Source of the DNA: Perkinsus olseni
Taxonomy: Eukaryota > Perkinsozoa > Perkinsida
NCBI GenBank assembly: GCA_013115125.1
Contig: JABANN010000105.1
Coordinates: forward strand, 1 to 64,000
Length of the DNA: 64,000 bases
Direction: 5' to 3'
In this document: positions 43,620 to 54,896 of the stretch, piece after piece
Layout of the letters: each line of letters starts with the position of its first letter
Position numbering within the stretch: the stretch's first letter is position 1
Translations under genes and position numbers: made by a program
Notes under the pieces: generated by a model
Seen by the model: the letters and a program-made list of their open reading frames with translations, nothing else
The model's database searches: none
What the model was told of the DNA's origin: nothing

Positions 43620-45327
43620 CGCCCCCTTTCTGCCGTGACTTGGTGCTTCTCAGATGTGCCCGAGGCTTCCCTTATTCTCCTTTTGAGTATGACAAAGAGC
43701 TTAGTGTCAGCACTGTCGACCTTTGCAGGAGACTCCACCTCCCTCTGCATCTTCGGTGGCGGAGGGGGGTCTGATCAAGAGACGGCGAGGCTCCTGGCGA
43801 TTTCACTAGTCAGTACGTATTCGACTCATCTCGCCCGCCGCTGACGCCCTACGGTTTCACTTTCAGGCTGCCAGAAGCATTCCCTGAAGACCATCACTGT
43901 TATTACCGCCTTCGCCGCTCTTTATGACCGTGAAGGCGCGAACCATGAGAGGGAGATCTTCACGCCTCGCTCACGGAACCAGACCAAGAGAAAGTACCGC
44001 GCGCCACGAAATTAGCTGGGCTACTGCTGCGTGCCAGGTACACTGGAGAAGCATTCAAAAGTTGGCAGAAGACCGCTTCTGGAGACTGGGAGTATTCCCA
44101 ACGGCAGCCTTCCGTGGCTTACTCGGGCAATCAGTGCGTTACATCAATTTTGAAGGACGGCTCCGATGATGGGCTCCTGTACACTACCGCCAACCCAGTT
44201 GTCATAGACGGCGTCACGATACAAAGGTCGGCTGCTGGCTGCTACTAATCTGGGAGGGAAGATCTCGTTGTTATATGGCACAGACTGTACTCGGAAAATT
44301 CGCTTATGCAGTTTGCCTGAGTATATGTATCCGAAGGGAGTCCCCATAGTAGTCCTTAGGCTCTCGCTAGCGTTCAATCCAAGATGGGGTGGCTGACCGT
44401 TGTATGGGGTTTTCAGGTGGACCTCTGCGGTTGAGTCCGCAAGAAGCTTCCCTGTCTTCCCCTCATTCTTTACTTCATGTTAGTTACGGCTTGGTTGTGG
44501 TCCCGCCATCCGAGACCGAACTTTTTCCAGCTTCGCGCGACCTCCTGAGGCACCTCGTTTGTCCAGCCGACCCCGACGTTGTGGAGCCGATTCTCTTAGT
44601 CGACACCGGTGGCGATGGGATGAAGTTCTATACTCAGCGGTCTTTACCAGCTGTGAGTCCTTGACGCGGAAAACAGCCTGTGAATGCTTTACTCAGGGGG
44701 CGCCTCGGATGGGCGATGTAGACGTTACCGCTATCTCCGGTGGTGTTAGTGACAGCAGAGACACAGATTCCCTCCGCTTGTGCCTCGAGATTTCTCGAAA
44801 ACGGAATGGGAAGATGGGCTTTCTAGTGGTGGGCCCCGGTGCCGACGGCGAGAGCTCCACTCAGGTGAGCTCAGGAATTTCGTGGGAGAACATGACCGCC
44901 GCGCTTTCAGGGTCTCAAGAATACCCACGAACTGATACGCCAAAACGGCTCATTGATTTTGGAAGGGTCCGTGGCGGAGCTCATCGAAGTCATGGAGGAT
45001 CACACGTCCTTGCCGGAGAGGCATTTGGTATGGAAAAACGCCGAACCCAGGGATCGAACCCGCCTCTTATTTCAGCTCAAGCTCTGGCTCAAACCACGCG
45101 AATTCAGCACGATTGCTCATATCACCGAAGCCGTGAAGCAGACGTCTTCCAGTGCAGTGGAGGGTTTAGTCGTCATCAAGCGACGCGGTGTGGCGGTAAG
45201 GTTAGCCTTTCAACATGCGCGCCGTTTTACCTCTTTCTCAGGTCGGGCCTCGCCCAGCTTCGTTCCTCAGTTCATTCTGGCTGATAAGCGGAGATGTTTT
45301 GGAGCAGTTCCTTTGATCGTACGATAA
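43620..45327 (+). CDS. Uncharacterised multi-exon gene region
   Basis: Several stretches look like real exons but I recognise no family and cannot phase them all: SMTKSLVSALSTFAGDSTSL near 43690; TVITAFAALYDREGANHERE near 43900; ARYTGEAFKSWQKTASGDWE near 44035; LPEYMYPKGVPIVVLRLSLA near 44310; VEPILLVDTGGDGMKFYTQR near 44580 followed by a tttaccag|ctg boundary; GDVDVTAISGGVSDSRDTD near 44710; MGFLVVGPGADGESSTQ near 44810; and GSVAELIEVMEDHTSLPERH near 44960. The coordinates bracket these pieces and do not mark a start or stop. Gly/Asp-rich turns such as VDTGGDGMKF and GPGADGE could be nucleotide- or metal-binding loops, but this is a guess. One or two genes may be present. Confidence 0.35.
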
Positions 45328-46164
45328 TGATGGGACGACGACAAGCCCACGCAGTTCACTGTCATCACATCCACTACAGCTGTTAGGCTGTGGGTTAGCT
45401 ACTACAGCAATTCAATAATACCAAATTGACCTGCTACGGGAGTAACGCCAGCTGTTGCGTTTACAGTACCAGTTGTTCTTGGAGGGCCATGAGTCTCGGA
45501 AAATGTGGTACATACCACCCTGAACGTGAAGGAAAGTTGAATGGTCAGTTGAATCAATCAGAATCATCTCTCGAAGCATACGGCCAATCACTTGAGATAC
45601 ACAACGTTGTGGGCATGCACTGATAGTCTCGCGGTGACACGTGCAAGTCCAAGGTGGCCCACGCCATGCCCGACCGCCGGCAGAACTCCGCACTTCATAT
45701 CTGACCCTGTGTTCCATTCATATTAACTCAATCCTTATGCGTCCACACGTCATCTCAGTGATGAGTTAAAACACTTGTCTAGATTCACAAAAAGAACCAA
45801 CGTAAAATCATTGACCTTGCTGCTCGTTCTGGCGAAGTTACGCAAGATCTAACCATGTAAAGCCGCGAGAAAGTTCCGCAGACCAGTAACAAAGCACGTC
45901 ACTACGCTATGGTGGGACGCCGCTCCGCTGCAACCGCCCCAAACCGGCGGATACCAACCGCTTGGGCCTCAACTGCCAAGTTCCCCAACCAGAATAAACT
46001 TTAAAAACTCGAAAAACGACATGATCGTCAGAGTGAGATGGAAATGGTATTTAATCAGACAAAGGCTGGAACAAACAGTTTCAGTACTGTCATCATCGAG
46101 GGCAAGAGAACTCTGGTGGGAAGGCAAATTTTTATCACCGTCCGTCAGGGACGCTCCCTCTCGT
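45328..46164. other. Intergenic, 3' of the thioredoxin gene
   Basis: A 101-codon minus-strand frame (45412-45717) has unusual Trp/Arg/Ser-rich composition and no motif; I do not call it. The rest is probably 3' flank of genes converging from both sides. Confidence 0.35.
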
Positions 46165-46854
46165 TTACTGACACAACTGCTTAACAATCTCCTCAATCTT
46201 CACTGGATCGGCACCGGTTACGCGCTGAACCTAAAAAAGTCACCATGGCGATCGCTGAGGTTGGCACTTGAATGACCGAGGGAAAGTCGAAATAAGGCCA
46301 CGTCAAAACTGCCCTCACCTCCTTGCCATCCTTATAAAAGGCGAATGTAGGCACGGACATGACCTTGTTCTCCTGAGCCATATCATCAAAATCGTCGATG
46401 TCAACCTTGATGAACGACACTTTATCGTTGTTCTTCGCAAGATTCTCAATCTGAAAAGGCAAAGATATTAACGAGCGAAACATACTGAAGCACGCACACT
46501 CCCATACGGAAGCGCGTCCAGAACGAAAGGGGAGGACGAAATTGTTGTGGATGAGCAGCTCATCATGAGCTTACATAAGGAGTAACTTGCTTGCAAGGGC
46601 CACACCAGCTAGCGGTGAACCATGCAACCTTCAGAGGTGGGTAGGGGGTCGATAATTGCTGCTTGGCAGCGGCCTCAGACCCGGCAACTGTGACCTAAGT
46701 GGGATCAGAGATAAAACTCAACCCGCGCGACATAATCGATAGAAGCCCTCCCAGCAGGCAAACTTACTGCAAATCGACGAGCTGCAGGAGCCGCCATTCG
46801 AGCGGCAGTAGAAGCAGCGTTGGTAGCAGCGGCCTTTTGTAATGATGCGAGCAT
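46165..46854 (-). CDS. Thioredoxin, probably mitochondrial
   Basis: Four exons join in phase: 46854-46768, 46694-46575, 46450-46319 and 46230-46165, coding 134 residues. Exon 1 (MLASLQKAAATNAASTAARM...) is Ala/Ser/Arg-rich without acidic residues, a typical mitochondrial presequence. Exon 2 carries the redox site WCGPCKQ preceded by KVAWFTAS. Exon 3 has VDIDDFDDMAQ and the cis-proline loop VMSVPTFAFYKDGKEV. Exon 4 ends VTGADPVKIEEIVKQLCQ. Every conserved element of a thioredoxin fold is present, so it should be an active dithiol oxidoreductase reduced by thioredoxin reductase. The targeting call is inference from composition. Introns are about 73, 124 and 88 nt, all GT-AG. Confidence 0.9.
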
Positions 46855-48586
46855 TTTTATATATAATCGGAAACGGTATAATCAAGTGAATTACAGCTAG
46901 AAGATTTATTTTGCTGGAGTTAAGATTCGGGCGTGCGCTAAAGTGTTTGCACAAAGCGCTCGGACGAAAATTGTGACCTGGTCCCGAAGGAAAGGGCAGA
47001 AGTGTGAGACGACGACGACCTGCTAGGCGTTCGAATAGGGGCGACGGTTCACTCGAAGTAGGTACTTCGACGCCGCCAAACCACGGAAACGAAAAGCACC
47101 GGGCTCGCTTTGAACCACTCATGTAGAATCGTAGAAACGCCTACGGCGTGTATTACGTTGGTAGTGCCTTTGGCCAGCCAGTAATGCCGGAAAATATCTT
47201 TCTGTCTCCGAGTCTCCTAGCCAACCCCCAAACCTTCACCTGGATTAAGGCCGATATCATCTCTGAGCGCACTAAGGCTATCGCCAAAGAGCGCGCCCAA
47301 TCGGAAGCTCACTTCAGGCAGAGCGTCGGGGGCCGTCTCAAATTCCCCCAAAGCGAATACCGGTAGGGCCTCGACGTGTCTTTCGGTGAGGCGTTGCAGC
47401 TTAAACTGAGCTCGGTTCAGTTCAGTCCCGAACTGAAGACATCCCGCCTCTCGTCCTTAGTCGGTAGCGCTGCCACCGTAGGTCCAACTTCCGTCCGCTA
47501 GACACTATTCAACCCGACAGGTCAAGGCTGATCCTTCGGGACAGCGGTACGCCGTTCTCGGGCGGCACCTGCTCCCTGGGGATGTACAAGTCTTCTGGGA
47601 TGCGGCCTTATGCGGTCCTAGCCACCAGCGTAGGTCGCTCGCTGCTGTCGTAGCCACGATGCTGCTGGTTTCTACTGGGTTCTGCTGCTGGTTCTCAGGA
47701 CGTCGGATTCGATGACGCTGGCCTCCGCCCGGGCACCCTCGACCGGCACCTGCCCGGCATCAGACAGTCGAAATGTGAGCGCCGCAGCAGAGACGCGTAT
47801 TTTAAGCCCTCCATTTCAGCAACGAGTTCCTTGAGGAGGTGTGCTCGAGATGTCACGCATGCTCTCGATGTGTGATGCTCTTGTGACTGCCGTACCGCGT
47901 TCAGTTCGGGGCGTCGCCGAACCCTAGGCTGAGGCGTACCCCGTAGTATTCGCCCGGGATGGCATCAGCATTGATTCTAACGACCGCCGTAGAACTTACA
48001 GCGAGGTCTGCTGGAGAGAACTGGCCACCGAGCCCATCCCCTCTGGTAGTCGAATATCCGCGGGGAAAAGTTCGTGTGGCGCACATTGTGTGCCGGCGAA
48101 GCCAGAATCAGGCGGAGTACCACGTAGCCGCGGAATCTCGTGATAGGAACGTCATGACTTTCTTCTAACAACGAGTGCGTAGCTCACTTGCCTTTGAATT
48201 TTGTCATACCGTCGGCTCCGTATGAGAAGCGTAAATCCTAACGAGACCGATTGAGAAACTGCGTCACGACAGGGTCATCGAGGTGCGGAGGAATGATGAC
48301 AGAGTCGTTGTGAGAAATGATCCCTGGCCCTGGCAACAGGAACGGGCACGCAGCATGAGGATGTCCTCGGCAAGTTTGATGAATGTTCCAAGGTCGTAAC
48401 TTAGGTCTCATTCCCTAGTCGGTGAGCTCGGGGCCGGTGGCACGCTGTAGACCAATCGAGGAACAGCCTGAGACTCAACTTTCGTCGCAAGTTGCGCCTC
48501 GCAACCTCACATTACTAGAAAGGCACACTATCAACACCACCATCATCTTGCAAAGTCCTGGAAACACTGTACAACTGGGAGATCGT
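46855..48586. other. Unresolved interval, with one coding-like piece at 47,120-47,366
   Basis: A plus-strand frame at about 47140-47366 reads YYVGSAFGQPVMPENIFLSP and ends KFPQSEYR before TAG; the same frame then stays open after that stop for another 43 codons (FGEALQLKLSS) to a second TAG. It looks like an exon or a broken gene, but no start, paralogue or family is visible. From 47500 to 48580 no exon was recognised on either strand. Confidence 0.3.
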
Positions 48587-49504
48587 TCAGCTGTGGGCCG
48601 GCTCGTCGGCAGCCTTTTGACGTTTGGCGGCCCGCTGCCGCCTTTTCTCCTCGATCACTTGCTGCTCATACTCAGTGGGGTGCTCATATCTGTCGAGCTT
48701 CCCTCGACCCTCGTCAGTTACAAACTTCTGACCCTTCCGCTCCGCCACCGGCATCCCAGAGGCTAGGGCGAAGTGATGGAGTACGATCGAGCCTGCTATT
48801 GCCACGTTGAGGGATGCAGTAGCCTTCGAGTATTGCTGTATATAAGTGAACTGGTCACAGGCTGCTATCTGATAGACGAAGAAAATTCCTATCAAAACGT
48901 GGACGTCTCAGAAAGAGCGTTCGGACGTTCAACGATCGTGAAGGCGCGAGTATCACTGAGCCTACCTGCTTGTCGGTCATGCCGGTGCCCTCGTTGCCCA
49001 GCATGAAGCAGGTGTCCCCACGCCACTGCATGTCCTGTACAGGCTGCGAGGATGAGTGGATCTCCACCCCACATAAGGTGATGCCTCGTTTCTGTAGCTC
49101 CTCTTTGGCTTCAGCTATCGTGTCGAAGAACTCGAAGGAGGCGTGAAGCGTCGTACCTGCTACGGCCAGTGAACCCGGCCCAACCCCGCCGAGGGAGAGC
49201 TTCTGATTTGGCGTTGAGCGCACATCATTGGTCGAAGATGTCTTCACTTCCGAATGAAACCGCACTCGCAAGATTTTCGCAAACCAAGGACCTCAGAGCC
49301 GATCGAAGGACCAGTATGACCTTGATTGCCGAAGAGGGCTAACTCCTTCATCTTCTTGGCACCAACGACGAACACCTCCGTGACTCCAAAAGCTGTAGCG
49401 GAGCGAAGCAGCTGGCCCCAATTCTGCCGCTTCCCGACGTTGCATATGAGAAGATAACTTTTCCAGGGCCGGGAAGGCGGGTCCGTCGATGCTGAGGAGG
49501 CCAT
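48587..49504 (-). CDS. SpoU/TrmH-family RNA 2'-O-methyltransferase
   Basis: Three exons join in phase: 49504-49321, 49156-48966 and 48850-48587, coding 212 residues from the ATG at 49504. The three SPOUT motifs are clear: motif 1 in WGQLLRSATAFGVTEVF, motif 2 in CFMLGNEGTGM and motif 3 in KATASLNVAIAGSIVLHHF. These form the trefoil knot that binds S-adenosylmethionine; the family methylates ribose 2'-OH in tRNA or rRNA. The C-terminal 45 residues are charged (EEKRRQRAAKRQKAADE) and could add RNA affinity. The N-terminus lacks a clear targeting peptide. Substrate cannot be told. The conserved motif 1 DNA happens to contain the GGAGCGAAGC word found in introns elsewhere (complement strand). Confidence 0.88.
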
Positions 49505-49567
49505 CGTTGAACTGCGCTGGAAGACGGCTACTCCCCTGTGCTGCTGGTGACACAACCACTCGTCGGA

Positions 49568-51427
49568 CTAGCAACACAACACGCTGAGGGATACGAGACC
49601 ACACCAGTCATCACAATGCGGAAGGCTCATGACCACCATCCATGCTAAGGGCGCTGAGGGCAAGGCTGACCACGGGCCACAGCGGCCACGAAGAACGTAG
49701 GGAGTAGTCAAGCTGAACCGCACCAGCCGGAGACGACGAGATATCTGCCCACCACCGATTGGAAGGAGCTGGGCGAGTGTGCTACCGAAGGCGATGATCT
49801 CCTGAGCTGCACTGAGCAACGAGGCCCGATACTCCCGGCTGTCGGTGCTGACAGCCACCTGTCACCATCAGTAGCAACATGACACGATCATGCGTCACCT
49901 ACTGCGGCCAGGGCCGTGGCGAAGGGCAGAGGGTTGGCTCGAACGAAGGCATCATCGGCGGAAGCTTCGTCAGACAGCAGCTGCTGCGAGATGACGGCCA
50001 TCCCAGCGAGATCACCAGTAGTAAGAGCTCTGAGGAGAACACTCGTTGACGGAGTCGGTATGGCCGTCTCACGTGGAGAGATTGGTGTGGTAGGCCCCTA
50101 TCAAGGGATGATCAAGACCCTCCTTCGGGGTGACAGGAAGGCCTGTAGGGAGATTCCGCAGCTGCCACTGAGCCTACTACCGCATCGTCTTGGCGGAAAA
50201 TGACAGCGAGAATACTCTCACCAGGAGAGGGAAGAATGGCCAGCCGCTGGCGTGCACATCGGCCCACGTTATGTCTACGACGACCGTCATCAGAGGACTG
50301 TGGAGCTTCTCATTCGACACGACCGACTCGGAGACCTGATGGGGGCCAGTCCAACTGCGCTAGAATGACAGAGTACACTGTCAGCTCCCATTGTGTTGAC
50401 GGCCGCCACCACGCCCATTAGCTGAGTGACGAGCCGGGCCAGTCCACAATCAGCCGTAGTGGTGAGCAGATCGACCGGCAGCGTCTCGGAGACCGCCTAC
50501 ACAGTGATGCCAGCTGATCGACGCGCGGTGGTGGCCACTTGTTCCAGAACGATTAGGTCGCTATCGCCTAGTAGTTGCAGGGATGCTTCTGGGCGCATGA
50601 GCACCGAGGCGAGCAAGCGTTTGGACTCCTGCCATCGGGGACCGCAGGGGAGATCTAGTGCCTGGGATGGAGGACCTCTATTGGCCTCGCCTTTGCGCAA
50701 GTTTGCTTCACAAGTTGTGAATCACAACCATGGAGTGCGTGGAAATATTTTGTAAGACAGTCTGCGACGAAAGCAACCACACACGCAAGAATGAGGCATG
50801 ATAACCTCATTCTTGCATGTGGCATTTTGCCGCTCTTAGGCTCCAGAAATAAAACGACGCTTTTACCTCAGACGGTTGTGGCCCAGCTCCGCCATCGTCA
50901 GTTGATTCTACCACTGGTGGCGGCGGTGGTGGTGGTGTAGCTTCAACCGCTGCGACAGGCATCTGCTGGGCTGACCTGCAATGAGCAAGTGCCTCAACCA
51001 ATACGTTACGCTCCCGAGGCACACTTAGTGTCATTTTCAGAAGGGCTCCAGATAGCCCAGTCCTCTCGAAGCTGCTTGATGTCACTGACAACATACCGTT
51101 AACAGCAGAGATGGTGAGCCACCATACGTGTCGGAGCCGCCCTCCACTGTGGTTCGAGACCCACTGCCAGACACAGTGCGGACGCCATCTACGTTGACCT
51201 CAGCGTAGCTGGCGCTGACAGTTTCTTGATGAACATGCCACCTGAGCCCGGCCTGGTGCAGCTTTCGCGCAGTCAACTCACTCGTTAGCCTTCCTATCTG
51301 CTCCATCGACAGTCGAGGCAGCATCTGGTGGAGAGCTGACCACCCCTGTAGCCCTCGCGATACGTGTCAGCCAGTCGCTCTTGGCCGAGGCTGTAGTGGC
51401 TAGAGAGAAGACGACGAGGAATCTCAT
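49568..51427 (-). CDS. Secreted or membrane-lumen orphan protein, multi-exon, 3' end unresolved
   Basis: The ATG at 51427 starts MRFLVVFSLATTASAKSDW, a signal peptide with a good Ala-x-Ala site. Exon 1 ends at 51282; a 40-nt intron (gtgagt...ctcag) joins exon 2, 51241-51097 (WHVHQETVSASYAEVNVDGV), in phase. Later minus-strand coding-like stretches are RERNVLVEALAHCRSAQQ near 51010, a Pro run (EATPPPPPPPVVES) near 50930, WQESKRLLASVLMRPEASLQ near 50630 and possibly REYRASLLSAAQEIIAFGST near 49820. No family is recognised. The downstream limit is a guess and part of it may belong to another gene; plus-strand frames through 49916-50755 look like shadows. Confidence 0.45.
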
Positions 51428-51549
51428 GGGAGGAACTTGAAGAAAATAACTAACCGCCCCCGTCTCCTGCCAACCCAGCGCTAAGTGGTCAATCAGAAAA
51501 GCAATAGTACGGTGACAGCAGTTAGAAGAGAGAGAGAACGAGGGAGGTG

Positions 51550-53043
51550 TCAGTCGGGTGGGTGTTCAGCCGAAAATACATGGGTGAATGTGAGGACACC
51601 GAGCACTATAACGAATGCCAAATAGCATGAAAACATCACAACAGCTCCGGTACGAGTAATGTAGGCCTTCGGGTACCGCTTGACCAGAGCGACACCCACA
51701 GTGAGAAGAAGCAGACCGAAGACGGACATCATGATGACGATGGAAGTGTCGAAGAGGAAGGAGCCTCTCACATCCACTGGTATAGAGCCGCCAGCAAGGC
51801 AGGCTAGTGTCCATGGCAGACCTAGGCCGACACAGATGTTGATGATCTGGGAGCCCATGCACGCTGATGCCGCCATCGAGCCGTAGCCACGACTGGCAAC
51901 AGTTATGGCATTCACTGTGTCGGGTATCTCAGCCCCAATGGCGACCAATATGAGGCCGAAGTAGCCCATGCTGGACGGCTGGCCAAGTAGCGTCACCCAA
52001 CGGTCTACCACCGTCCCGAGCACGAAGGATGCTACGGTGATCCACAGGAATGCAGCCACGAAGGTTATGGGGTAGAGGTCCTCTCGAGGCTGGTATATTC
52101 GACAGTCAGGACAGGTCGCGTCCACGGCCCGCTTCAAAGGGGCCATCAGTGCTACCACCACGGTCTTCGGAGAGGGTACGCGCTTCTTACGTGGACGATT
52201 GCCCTGCTGCTGTTGAAGCAAGGGCTGCGTCCGTTGGGAGTCGTACCGCTCACGGAAGATCGAAGTGGACTCCTTCGCAAAGAGCTCTCTGGGGTTGGTG
52301 CCGTGACTGAGCTTCCATTGCTTGTACCAAGCATTGACCTTCCGTGCATAGCATAGGACCAGCACGTAGACAACGTAGGTGAGAAGCTCGAAGGCGGCCA
52401 GTGCCAGGTCAACCCCTCTTCTCAGTGCCCACATTAATATGCCCAAGGCAATCATATAAAAGCAAATGTCCCGGGCGAGGGGACGGCGCTTGAGAGCGAG
52501 GGGCCTTCCATCTACCATTACGAGTGTGCACATGGCGGGGATGGCCAGGAAGGCGATGAGGCCGCTGCCAAGAATCGCTCCAACGCCCAGCTCTGCTTCT
52601 GTTACATCTTCAGGGTGGTCTGTTCGAGACTGTTTGAGTAGGGACCTGACGGTCGCCACGGAGTTGACGGTGATTTCCGGCACCGCTCCGCCTAGGGCCA
52701 TGAAGGTGGCACCTCCGACATCCTCAGGAACATCCCAGTGATCGCAAAGTGTCTCCATCGAGTTGCATAGATGGTCAGCGGCAAAGGACAGGATACCAAA
52801 ACAGTAGAGGAGGATGACCAGTTCGAGCACTATGCCGTACCAAGCATGGTCCACGCTGTCCAGACACATGCTCTCCTCGAAGTGTGATAGGGTACATGCT
52901 GCTCTGCCTTCATTAAACATGCTCCAGCGTCCATGGCAGAAGGAATGACGGAATATGAGATTCTTGTGAACTTGCGAACACTTGCTTTTCCTTAACTTCA
53001 AGATACCTCTTGAGAGACATTGAAAATTGCCAACTCTGGTCAT
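51550..53043 (-). CDS. K-dependent Na/Ca-exchanger-type cation antiporter (CaCA family)
   Basis: An intron-free 497-residue frame. Two inverted alpha repeats define the family: alpha-1 at about 111-160 (GATFMALGGAVPEITVNS, with the key Glu at 123) and alpha-2 at about 363-411 (GLILVAIGAEIPDTVNAI, Asp at 375, then GSQIINICVGLGLPW). About 10-11 hydrophobic segments surround them, with a basic cytosolic loop at 233-325 containing a Gln run. This matches NCKX/CCX-type exchangers, which move Ca2+ out of the cytosol against Na+ (with K+) or H+; ion choice cannot be read with confidence because the usual SSAPE is GAVPE here. The start is either the first ATG (53043) or Met42 (52920); the first 40 residues are basic and poorly conserved in look. 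Confidence 0.85.
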   Translation of the reverse strand: MTRVGNFQCLSRGILKLRKSKCSQVHKNLIFRHSFCHGRWSMFNEGRAACTLSHFEESMCLDSVDHAWYGIVLELVILLYCFGILSFAADHLCNSMETLCDHWDVPEDVGGATFMALGGAVPEITVNSVATVRSLLKQSRTDHPEDVTEAELGVGAILGSGLIAFLAIPAMCTLVMVDGRPLALKRRPLARDICFYMIALGILMWALRRGVDLALAAFELLTYVVYVLVLCYARKVNAWYKQWKLSHGTNPRELFAKESTSIFRERYDSQRTQPLLQQQQGNRPRKKRVPSPKTVVVALMAPLKRAVDATCPDCRIYQPREDLYPITFVAAFLWITVASFVLGTVVDRWVTLLGQPSSMGYFGLILVAIGAEIPDTVNAITVASRGYGSMAASACMGSQIINICVGLGLPWTLACLAGGSIPVDVRGSFLFDTSIVIMMSVFGLLLLTVGVALVKRYPKAYITRTGAVVMFSCYLAFVIVLGVLTFTHVFSAEHPPD

Positions 53044-53080
53044 GCTGCTCTATCAGTCTTTCTTTTTATACCCATCATCT

Positions 53081-54166
53081 ATGTGTACTCCGCAGCACCT
53101 GAACGAAGCCTTGTTATTGGCCTGCAACACTTACCACGAGCAGCTCCAGGATGAGCGTCGCCGGACTCGTGAGCTTGAGCAGCAGAATCACCAATTGAAG
53201 CGCCTCCTCACCGAGTACCATCTCGTTCAGTCAGAGGGCTATGGTGGGTCTTCCCGAGTGCTGCTGTCGTGCAAGCGTGTGATCTCTCAGATTCTTGCAC
53301 TCCAGAACGACATAACAGTGCGCCATTATTGACGCCGCCGACCACTTCCGATACCACTCCAATCGTTGGAGGTGGCTATTGTCTTCCCGACCTTCTGAAG
53401 CAGCTAGATCAAGAAACCGAGGCATGCATCTTTATCGTGAGGAAGATCCATAAGCTGCGGTGAGTGCATCCTCCGGAAACATTTCTCCGACTGATCATTT
53501 CGCCAGGTTCCAGTCAGCGAGCATTTTGGAGCAGTACTTCTCTGGTTTCGGCGACGTGAAGAAGGTCCTACTACTGCCGTGGAGGCGCCAAAAATCCCTT
53601 GGCTCTCACCCTGGCAAGGCTCGGTAAGCAACACGCATGCCACGCCCTTCGCAATTCGTCGTTGTCAGCCCTGCTTCGATGGGGTTCGTTGTAATGAAGT
53701 CGCCTCTGGCCGTATCGAATATTCTCGCGTTGCCACAGCACACTGTGGCCGGCTGGCCCATAAGCGTTCAAGTGTTCGAGCGGCAGGCGGATAAGTCCGG
53801 TGGGGGTAGGCGGCGACTGGTCGTTGCTGTTTGTACGTCGTCTGTTCAGATTCACGAAGGTCCAGTGTTACCTCCGATTTCCTCACTTACGAATGGTCTT
53901 CCCCAGCGAGCACTGCTGCTACTCCTGCTGTCGACCGCGCCTCTTTCATGCTCGAGAGTAGCAATCCCCTCGACGGAGATTGCTCGGCGGCGCTCTTCGC
54001 TGCCGAATCAGTGCTCAGAGGCCTGACAGACGACCTTTCCGGTCCAGGCGGCTCTGACCGAGTGGCTGATTGCAAGGAATTCGTACCCTCAGTGGACGCT
54101 TCCTCGGCACTCCCCACCACTTTTATATCACAACCGGTGAATCCGGACCATATGCCGCACTTATAA
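53081..54166 (+). CDS. Coiled-coil plus RRM-like protein
   Basis: Five exons join in phase: 53081-53243, 53291-53459, 53507-53623, 53669-53799 and 53850-54166, coding 298 residues. Residues 10-50 form a charged coiled coil (EQLQDERRRTRELEQQNHQL). A second helix (LPDLLKQLDQETEACIFIV) leads into an RRM-like fold: FQSASILEQYFSGFGDVKKV, then MGFVVMKSPLAVSNILAL and HTVAGWPISVQVFERQ. The MGFVVM strand stands where RNP1 would be, with one aromatic only, so RNA binding is plausible but not sure. The tail is Ser/Asp-rich. Introns are 47, 47, 45 and 50 nt, GT-AG. It is divergent from the exchanger gene with only 37 nt between start codons if the exchanger starts at 53043. Confidence 0.75.
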
Positions 54167-54896
54167 TGCATATGTTATTTATAAGGGCTCCGATTACTGC
54201 AAAGTCAAGTAGTTGGTGTTCTCTCGTCGGTTCATATACGCGGCTGTAGCTGTGCATGTCATATCAAGGGGATGCCCCCGTGACTGTATAAACGTTTTTT
54301 TTGTTTACTGAGCGAATCTCGCTGTCATCGATTTATCCCATATATCAAAATGCTCCCAACCGGGTTGGATCCCGGCGTCCATGGTCCTCAAGCATCGCAC
54401 GCTTTCCTCTGCAGGGGAAGAAAGCGTTTCCACATTTTGTTTGTGTTGGGTTGGCTCAGTGGATACTACGTCTTTCTGCTACGATTAATTTCAGCCCCCG
54501 GGCGAGGTTTTGAAAGCTTGAGACAGACTCTACATATCCTATCCCTCATGGGTTCTCCTGTAGTAACTGCTCAACCCCATGGTCTCTTTACTAGACAAGT
54601 ATTCTAGTCTGTCTCCTGATTGGGAAGCCCGGCAACAACTAAGGTAGACATAACTAATCTGGGCCACTTGGCCTGTCTCATGCCAGCACTTCAGTCTCTA
54701 CCATACCAATAAACAATAAGTGATAATCAAGAAATACGTGGTCAAACAGAGCTTGAATGAAAAGATAGAAAATGACTTGTAAATGATGAGGCATCACAAT
54801 ATGCGGATAACGAAAGGAGATCTCCAGCTGAGCAAGACATGAGCTAGCATCCATCCATGTGACGAACTACTGACGAGGTTGTCCTGTCTCAGAAGG
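54167..54896. other. Intergenic between the RRM-like gene and the secreted-protein array
   Basis: No gene is seen. A tRNA-like GGGTTGGCTCAGTGG word near 54446 was examined and rejected. Confidence 0.45.

Noticed and set aside
45029-45100. GGGTTCGATCCC word (complement strand) suggesting a tRNA T-arm; similar words near 40020 and 38468
   Set aside because: No A-box or pairing acceptor stem at the required distance, and the 38468 case lies inside the LOTUS coding exon.
49916-50755. Plus-strand open frames between the SpoU and exchanger genes
   Set aside because: Composition and phase fit shadows of minus-strand coding; no motif and no acceptable starts.
54441-54525. Possible tRNA gene (GGTTGGCTCAGTGG word)
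   Set aside because: Only a D-arm-like word fits; the acceptor stem does not pair and no proper TTCRANNCC T-loop follows at the right distance.
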